64,000 nt of DNA from Hevea brasiliensis (lineage: Eukaryota; Streptophyta; Magnoliopsida; Malpighiales; Euphorbiaceae). Of the stretch, positions 57,651-64,000 are shown piece by piece. Every line of letters begins with the position of its first letter. The first letter of the stretch is position 1. The stretch covers positions 27,482,843-27,546,842 of the forward strand of contig NC_079505.1 of NCBI RefSeq assembly GCF_030052815.1, written 5' to 3'. A model generated the notes under the pieces. That model saw only the letters and a list, made by a program, of their open reading frames with translations, ran no database searches and was not told the DNA's origin. The translations under genes and the position numbers were made by a program.

Positions 57651-59485
57651 AAAGGTCGATTTGTTGGATATCCAAAAGATAGTTTTGGATATTATTTTTA
57701 TTTGCCTACTTCACAAAAGGTTGTGATAAGTAGAGATGCCACATTTCTTGAACAACAGTTTGTTCAAGAAGGAGGCACAGGAAGGCAAATAGAGTTAGAA
57801 TTGGAGAATTCTGACCAACCAGCGATCGGATGGATATAGATCCATCTAGTCAACCTATACCCATTGATGAAACATCTACATCTGTTCCTCGTAGAACAAC
57901 CGTATCTCACCCACGGTGAGATATGGTTTTCTTCATGAAGAAGAACAAGAGTTGTCTACTCATGAAGAAGTAGATCATGGAGATGATCCACTTACCTATG
58001 AAGAAGCTATATCGGATATAGACTCTTCAAAATGGATTGATGCTATGAAATCGAGATTGATTCCATGTATAAGAATCATGTTTGGGATCTTGTTGTCCCA
58101 CCTTAAGGTTTTGGACATATAGGGAACAAATGGGTTTTCAAGAAGAAAATTAGTTCTGATGGAAAGGTAGAGACCTATACGGCAAGGCTAGTAGTGAAAG
58201 GGTTTCGCCAAAGGCAAGGAATAGACTATGAGGAGACTTTCTTGCCATGCTTAAATCAATTAGGATTTTATTAGCAATAATTGCATACTATGATTATGAG
58301 ATTTGGCGGATGGATGTCAAATTTCTCAATGGATACATTGAAGAAAACATTTTCATGGAACAACCTAAGGGATTTGAATCCCAAGATGGTTCCAAGGTAT
58401 GCAAGCTAAAGCGATCCATTTATGGGTTGAAACAAGCTTGAGGAGTTGGAACATCCGTTTGATGAAGCCATTAAATCTTTTGGTTTTATCAAAAATGAGG
58501 ATGAGCCATGTGTATATAAGAAGGTTAGTGCTATCACTTTCCTTGTCTTATATGTGGATGACATCTTGATGGGTAATGATACGTATGTTGAAGACTATAA
58601 AGGTATGGTTGTCAAATACATTCTCCATTAAAGACTTAGGGGAGGAAACCTATATTCTTGGGATTCGCATCTATATAGATAGAGCGAAAAGAATAATTTG
58701 TTTATCCAAAATTCTATACTTGGAAAAGGTGTTAAGCAGTTTAACAAGCTTGATTCCAAGAGAGGATTGTTACAGTGAGACATGGTTTCCACCTTTCTAA
58801 TGTGTTGTCTCAAAAGAGACCTGATGTAAGAGATAAGATGTCGAGGATTCAATATGCTTCGGCTATTGGAAGTTTAATGTATGCTATGTTGTGTACTAGG
58901 CTGGATATCGCATATCTTTGTTAGTTTGACTAGCGGTATCAATCCAATCGAGTTTGGAACATGGATAGTCACAAGAATATCCTTAAGTACTTGAGAAGAA
59001 CTAAGGATTTATTCTTGATATATGGAGGTGGAGACTTGCAATTGGATGGTTATCTTGATTCGATTTCCAATCGGATATCGATGATAGAAAGTCTACCTCT
59101 AGATATGTGTTCATTTGTAATGGAGGTGCGATCGGTTGGAAGAGTTCCAAGCGAGCACATTGCAGATTCCACTGAGTATATTCTGCATCGAGATCTTGCA
59201 AAGGAAGTCTTGGATAAAGAAGTTCGTGAGAACTTACGGTAGTTCCTTCCATTGAGTCGGTTCCATTACCGTGACAACAATGGAGCAGATCCTCTGAGCT
59301 AAGGAACCAAGGTCTCACCAATCCAAACACATAGAAAGCGCTACCACATTATCGAGAAATAGTTGGGCGGCGATGTAGCCATGCGAAAATAGCATCGGTG
59401 AAAATCCGGTGATCCATTCACTAAGCCTATGTCACTTAGACCGACATCTTGAGAAGATAGGTCTAAGATATTGTAATGAATGGCT
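57651..59485 (+). pseudogene. pol: C4 reverse transcriptase and RNase H
   Basis: Pieces: 57916-58122 (HEEVDHGDDPLTYEEAISD), 58247-58441 (IWRMDVKFLNGYIEE, where the Thr-Ala of TAFLNG is lost), 58446-58631 (FLVLYVDDILMGND, catalytic YVDD) and 58576-58800. The RNase H section after 58960 is read only in fragments. Compared with C2 46667-47603, dozens of 1-5 base differences fall at CAG, CTG or adjoining bases. Confidence 0.88.
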
Positions 59486-59492
59486 CTAGTGC

Positions 59493-59503
59493 TAGTGGGA
59501 GAT
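59493..59503 (+). other. C4 polypurine tract
   Basis: TAGTGGGAGAT immediately before the 3' LTR, identical to C1. Confidence 0.85.
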
Positions 59504-61571
59504 TGTTAGTAGTATGCCCTAGAGCATATCATTTAGTATGTATCTTGTACATATTTTTAATAATAAAAGGCATTTCCACTTTTCCGTTTACATAATATAT
59601 TTATGTGTAATAGAAAAGGTCCATTGATATTTTGTTAGAAATATTATTCTTAAGTTGTTAAGAATATGAGTGACAATATTTCTAGCATAAAGTATCATAA
59701 ATAGGTTCACAATCGAGGATACTTCATAATAAGGACATGACTTATCCAGAAAGATTGTATTCATGTTTGTTCCCAAGTTATTTATATGAGATATAAATAA
59801 GATGGAATGGTGAGTCTCATGCCATATAACAAATATGATAGGCACTTATAAATGATAAGAAGGTGAACTGACACTTATGACAAGCACATGGAGTTTACTC
59901 TTGTCAATGTTTTGTCATAAATCATATCAGCATATAATCTTTAGACCAGATAGCACAGTTATCTTGTATATAGGTAGTTTGAGTTTGATCTGCTTTCATA
60001 CTTGTACTATGTATGGGTATATGGGCATGTGTTGGCTCCTGCTAGTTATATATGGAGGTAGGTGTTGATCAAGATGGAATCTGTTCTCTAAGTAAATAGA
60101 GTTAAAATCCTATGTTCATTTAATTGTTCTTGATGTTTCAAGTTCCTGCCAGACAGATAGATTTATTCAAAGAGTTTCGATGAGAAAAATCTTTTAATCA
60201 AGAACTGAATTAAAAGAGAACATAATATTCATAGCAAATGGAGTTTGACATAAACCATGACTCCTTGAGTTGGGATTTTGTAATGAGAGATTCTAGTGCA
60301 TGGTAACATATGATTATAGGTTCATTTAAGGTAAACCTTATTACTAATTGGGTGGCCATGGCATGCTATGCTAGGTGTTAACCATGGTCTATGAGGTTCA
60401 TAAAATGATTTAGAGAAATCATTTATGGTAAGAAAGAGTTCTGATGATATTAAGAGTTGATATCATGTCTCATTGCCAATTAGTGATGAGCCTAGTAAGT
60501 CACACACATACACAAGTTATCACCTATTTAAATATGATTTGATTAATCAATTAAAAGAGTTTAATTGATTAATTAAATAGATTTGGTTTGCAATTAAATT
60601 GCAAAGTCCCTAGCATGACTTGAAACCAAATCTAGATTATTGGATGTGTAGTATAAATTAAATTTATATTTAAAGTGTTTAAATATGAATTTAATTGATG
60701 AGAAATTAATTAATAGAGATTAATTAATTAATTTATATTTGATATAAATTAATTAGAAGAAGAAAATAATTATTTTGGGTTAAGAACTCAAAATTAAGAC
60801 ACAGGGCTTTTTGGTCATTTCACGTGACACGTGGCACCATGAGATGGTGACACATGGCATAACACATAAGCTTGCCAAATGTTTTTTAATCATGTAAGAT
60901 GATTAAAATCAAGATTAAATATAGGTTTGACACTTGGCACAATGTGATTGGGTCACTTAAACCTAGAGCTAATCAAAAGGTGACATGTGGCTAGGGTTTA
61001 ATGTGTTAACCTAGCTATTTAAGTGTGGTTATGAAAAGATAACATAACCAGCAGCCTCTCCTCTCAATTTTCACGCCACTTTGAGCCTCTCCAGCCATTC
61101 TTCTTCATCTCTCATCAATTCAAAGAGATTAGCCATCAATCTCTTGAATTAAGAACACTAGAAATTGTTTCTAGTGTCCTGTTTACATCTCTAATCTCTT
61201 AAAAGGCAGAACTTGAATTTCTAATTAATAGAAAAGGCTTTAGAAGCTGTTCAAGGGCTGCCATAGGTGTTCTTGGTGTGGACAAGCTAGAGGGACAACA
61301 TTTGGTGTCCTGAAGACGAATCTCAAAGGCGCCATCAAGAGGTTAGTGTAATCGTTCTTGATTTAATCTAGGGTTCTAAAATTAATCTGATTAATTTTAA
61401 AATCTTAAATGGCAAATACAGATCCAAAAACATATTAAAAGAGTTTTAATATGTTGTTTATCATTGAAATCAAATAGATAAAAATAAATCTTGCATGGTG
61501 CATGTGACCCTAGGTGAAAATTTTTGAATTCAATGGTATAATCTTGTGTTTTTCACGCTTCCGTTCCTTCA
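59504..61571 (+). repeat. C4 3' LTR (2068 bp)
   Basis: TGTTAGTAG to CCGTTCCTTCA, followed by TGCTA. Carries an intact ACACGTGGC (60827-60835), CTATTTAAG (61015-61023) and the inverted repeat 61155-61177. No gene; 59588-59845 (-) is the shared antisense frame. Confidence 0.94.
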
Positions 61572-62475
61572 TGCTATCTGGATCTAGGTTGCCTCTGCCT
61601 TGAGAATCTTCCCCTACTAGATCCTCTGTTACTTGGTCCTCCAAAACTCTTCCTCTTACTCGGATTGTTACTTGGACTCTGACCTGTAGGCTTACTGCTC
61701 TTCTCTTTTCAGTGGTTTCCTTCTCAGATGCCCCTTCTAGTTCTATTCTTTTCAATTCAAGGGCCTGTGATATCAACCCAGAGAAGTTGTCATGTTGAAA
61801 CCCAACCACTTCCAATCTCAAACTAGGCCTCAAACTGGCCTTAAACCATTTGCATCTGTCTCTACTGGTAGTGAGTAGGCTTTCAGCATAGTGGCTGAAG
61901 CAGGAAAAGTCTCTCTCATACTCGGCTATAATCCTGTTCCCTTGCTTCAAACTAAGAAACTCCTGTAGCTTCATATCTACATATGTGTTGGGAACATACT
62001 TCTGTCTAAATTCTCTGAGAAAGTCATCCCATGTCAACACAGGGGGCTCAACCAAACTGTGAAGAATGGTTTTCCACCACTTATATGCATCTCCATGTGG
62101 TAAAGAGACCGAGTATTCGAACTTCAAATCATCAGTGTAGTGCAGTTTCTTGAATACTCTCTCCATCCGCTCTAACCATTGCTCAGCTTCCAATGGGTCC
62201 ACTGTACCCTCGAACTCTATTGCCCCATACTTCATTAACTTGTCATATTGTCTGGTTGGGGATGGTGGTTGCACTGGAGGTGCTTGCACAAGAGCTTAGA
62301 CTGGTATATTGCCAGCCATTTGCTAAAATAGTGCAGCCATCTGTCGAGTGAACTGAGCAGGAAACTGCATGGGTGGAACGGGTGCAGCTGACCCACTAGC
62401 ATTCTGAGGAGCTGGGGCCTCCCCCTATACCTTAGCCGCTACTGATTGCCCTACTGTGTGATCCCCCTCTTCCAT
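61572..62475 (-). pseudogene. gag: G4 gag N-terminal part
   Basis: ATG at 62475 (reverse) gives MEEGDH, as in G2. Three nonsense codons follow in the first 60 codons, two of them TAG where a CAG would restore the G2-like reading. The long frame 62289-61572 then holds the gag domain without stops: YDKLMKYGAIEFEGTVDPLEA, WWKTILHSLVEPPVLTW, FRQKYVPNTYVD and LSLKQGNRIIAEYERDF. It is cut at 61572 by C4 and resumes at 52250. Confidence 0.9.
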
Positions 62476-62645
62476 ACTGAATCACAAAGAATTCTACTTC
62501 CTGGACAACCAACATAAGGAGATTTTCCTTCATTAGTCCATATTTATGATGTAATGCACTATATGTATCAATTAATGACAATTGAGCAGTTGTACTTATC
62601 AAAAATTTTCAAACATGCAATTTCAAAAATTGTATAAAAACCAAA

Positions 62646-62657
62646 GCTCTAATACAA
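62646..62657 (-). other. G4 primer-binding site, degraded
   Basis: GCTCTAATACAA differs from the reverse complement of TGGTATCAGAGC at two positions. It lies eight bases from the LTR end at 62666, the same spacing as in G2. Confidence 0.75.
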
Positions 62658-62665
62658 CTGAAACA

Positions 62666-63171
62666 TGTCACACCTTATCCCTGGTAAGGCATGACATGTT
62701 CCCATAGCATATCTAATGAATTATCGAACTCTATCTACCGATAACCCGTTAGTTATGTTACAAAGGATTTTAAAACAAATCATAGCTTTTTATCTTATCA
62801 ATTCTTTTGCGGAAAAATGCATGAGAATAGTTAAAGTTCCATGTAAACATTCATTGGAAATAATGATAGACTAAATATTGCAAAAGTTACATTTTCATAA
62901 GTCTTTCATAAGTCTCAAAATAAAATACAAATAGTTACAAACTCAAAATACTTTAGTAATATAGTACTTTTTAATACAAATTGCTCAATGTCCATACATC
63001 CATACATATAGGTACAAAATACATCTAAAGGAATCACAAGGGTATACCTAATATAAATACCCACAATCAATACCAAAATGCTGCTTCCAAGTCTCTCACT
63101 CGGCAGCCTTCTCCTTTCCCTTACTACTACAGCATAAAGAAGCTATCGGTGAGTATATCACTCAGTGGTGC
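62666..63171 (-). repeat. G4 5' LTR, 3' end only
   Basis: Starts TGTCACACC (reversed LTR end) and matches the 3' end of the G2 and G3 LTRs, including an imperfect form of the conserved hairpin (63150-63164). G5 interrupts it at 63172, so most of the LTR lies outside the window. Confidence 0.87.
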
Positions 63172-64000
63172 TGTAACACCCTCCCTTTAGCAACTCCATA
63201 CATTCTACTATTTTGGTGACCAATGTCGGTCCGGATAGCTAGAACATTCGGAAAAATATTTAAACTAAAGTGAGGAACCATAATTAACTCAAATATTAAT
63301 AAGAAAAAATTAGGAAAAATTTTAGAAATAAAATACAATCAAGTTAAATGAGCCGGTGCCCTAGCGATGGGTAACCCAATGGGAAGTTGCGGTTCTCACA
63401 ACTAGGAGCCCTAGACCCAAGGGAAAATTCATAAAATAATTTTTGGGACTCCAGAGAAGGGTCATTGAGGTTTTTATGGCATTAGAATGCCAAGAAAATG
63501 CTTAGAAAAATTTTTCAATCGGTACAAACAATTTTAGTCTATTAAACCAAACGGAGGGCATTTTGGTCATTTCACCTTCAGAGGTGATTTTTGGTTGACT
63601 TGTCCAGTTAAGTAAATAACTATCATGATACAAAGTGTGAATAAATATTGCTAAAAATTAAATTGCAAATGAGTAGAAAAGAAAAGAAATGAAATGAAAG
63701 TAAATAGGATTTATTGCATATGCATGATGCAATTAAGAAAGGCCCAACCAATCAAAATGCAACAAGCTTTATTAAATCAATTAAAAGATATAAAACTTAA
63801 GAAAAACAAATCAGATTTCTTCTCCTCCTTCAGTTGGCTGAACCACACTCTCACCTTCACCATTGTTGTCCCTTCAACCAAGCTTCCTTTCCCACTTTAA
63901 ACCCCCTCAAAACCCTAACTTGCCTTCATTACAAATTATCCCTACCACTAGAGCAAGCATTGAGTAGCAATTTGAAAGGAAGAAAGTGAAGTTTTTAAGT
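63172..64000 (+). repeat. G5: gypsy LTR of the G1 family, cut by the window edge
   Basis: Starts TGTAACACCCTCCC and follows the first about 800 bp of the G1 3' LTR (7390 onward), including the GCCGGTGCCCTAGCGATGG block near 63352 and the GGAGGGCATTTTGGTCATTT block near 63550. It is clearly more diverged from G1 than the two G1 LTRs are from each other. Whether it is a full element or a solo LTR cannot be seen. No gene; 63694-63900 is an LTR frame. Confidence 0.85.

Larger units (their letters stand above)
52251..61571 (+). mobile_element. C4: full-length Ty1/copia element, protease-deleted
   Basis: 9321 bp between TGCTA duplications (52246-52250 and 61572-61576). 5' LTR 52251-54311, primer site, leader with repeats and motifs, gag, integrase, RT, RNase H, purine tract 59493-59503, 3' LTR 59504-61571. 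It shares with C1 a deletion of the zinc knuckle and protease. Coding regions contain a very high density of 1-5 base losses, most at CAG/CTG sites, although the target duplication is perfect and the LTRs are similar. Confidence 0.94.
49609..63171 (-). mobile_element. G4: older Ty3/gypsy element on the minus strand, in fragments
   Basis: Minus-strand order: 5' LTR end 62666-63171, primer site 62646-62657, gag 62475-61572, then 52250-52204, then gag-protease 50185-49609. Removing C4 (TGCTA duplication) and the copia solo LTR (TAGGT duplication) restores one collinear gag-protease. The rest of pol would lie beyond C2 and is not in the window. It is related to G2 but clearly diverged. It hosts C2, C4, a solo LTR and G5. 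Confidence 0.88.

Noticed and set aside
1..64000. Host genes, organellar insertions, rRNA or functional tRNA genes
   Set aside because: All of the sequence is accounted for by the nested elements and remnant X; no other domain, rRNA block or full cloverleaf was found on reading both strands.

Overview
The window is 64 kb of plant DNA made entirely of nested LTR retrotransposons; I find no host gene, no intact coding gene of any kind and no complete RNA gene. The Ty3/gypsy chromoviruses with 3-4 kb LTRs (Tekay/Del-like), the Ty1/copia elements with 2 kb LTRs, the initiator-Met tRNA primer sites and the AT-rich background point to a flowering plant, probably a eudicot, in heterochromatin. I cannot name the species.

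Layout (names are mine). G1, a + strand gypsy element, runs 1-10461: 5' LTR cut by the window edge, broken gag-pol, complete 3' LTR. It sits in a 132-bp remnant (X) with tRNA-like promoter boxes, which sits in the leader of copia element C1 (10594-16660, +). The truncated C1 3' LTR is fused head-on to an inverted LTR piece (16661-17706). Copia element C2 (+) follows in four pieces: 17707-20263, 34164-34475, 46667-47617 and its 3' LTR 47618-49608. Its reverse transcriptase gene was hit twice by gypsy elements: by solo LTR G3 (-, 20264-34163, target duplication AGATG), which itself contains full-length copia C3 (-, 23577-33549, GCACT), and by full-length gypsy G2 (+, 34476-46666, GTAAA). C2 lies in an older minus-strand gypsy element, G4, whose pieces are 49609-50185, 52204-52250 and 61572-63171. 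G4 also received a copia solo LTR (-, 50186-52203, TAGGT), full-length copia C4 (+, 52251-61571, TGCTA) and another gypsy LTR, G5 (+, 63172 to the window end). The deepest chain is G4 > C2 > G3 > C3.

Coding content. The gypsy elements carry gag (CCHC knuckle), aspartic protease (DPGS), reverse transcriptase (FIDD), RNase H, integrase (HHCC, DDE) and a chromodomain-like tail. The copia elements carry gag, protease, integrase, reverse transcriptase (YVDD) and RNase H in copia order. All are broken by stops or frameshifts, so none can be autonomous as written. C1 and C4 share a deletion removing the zinc knuckle and protease, which suggests a protease-less subfamily that still moved.

Most worth a second look: a 75-bp intron-like insertion with GT..AG ends in the G1 integrase; an LTR hairpin whose two arms change together between gypsy families; patches where CAG/CTG sites read as CG-containing strings, suggesting methylation-linked consensus errors; a three-copy motif in the copia leader; the shared protease deletion; and two large LTR inverted repeats.
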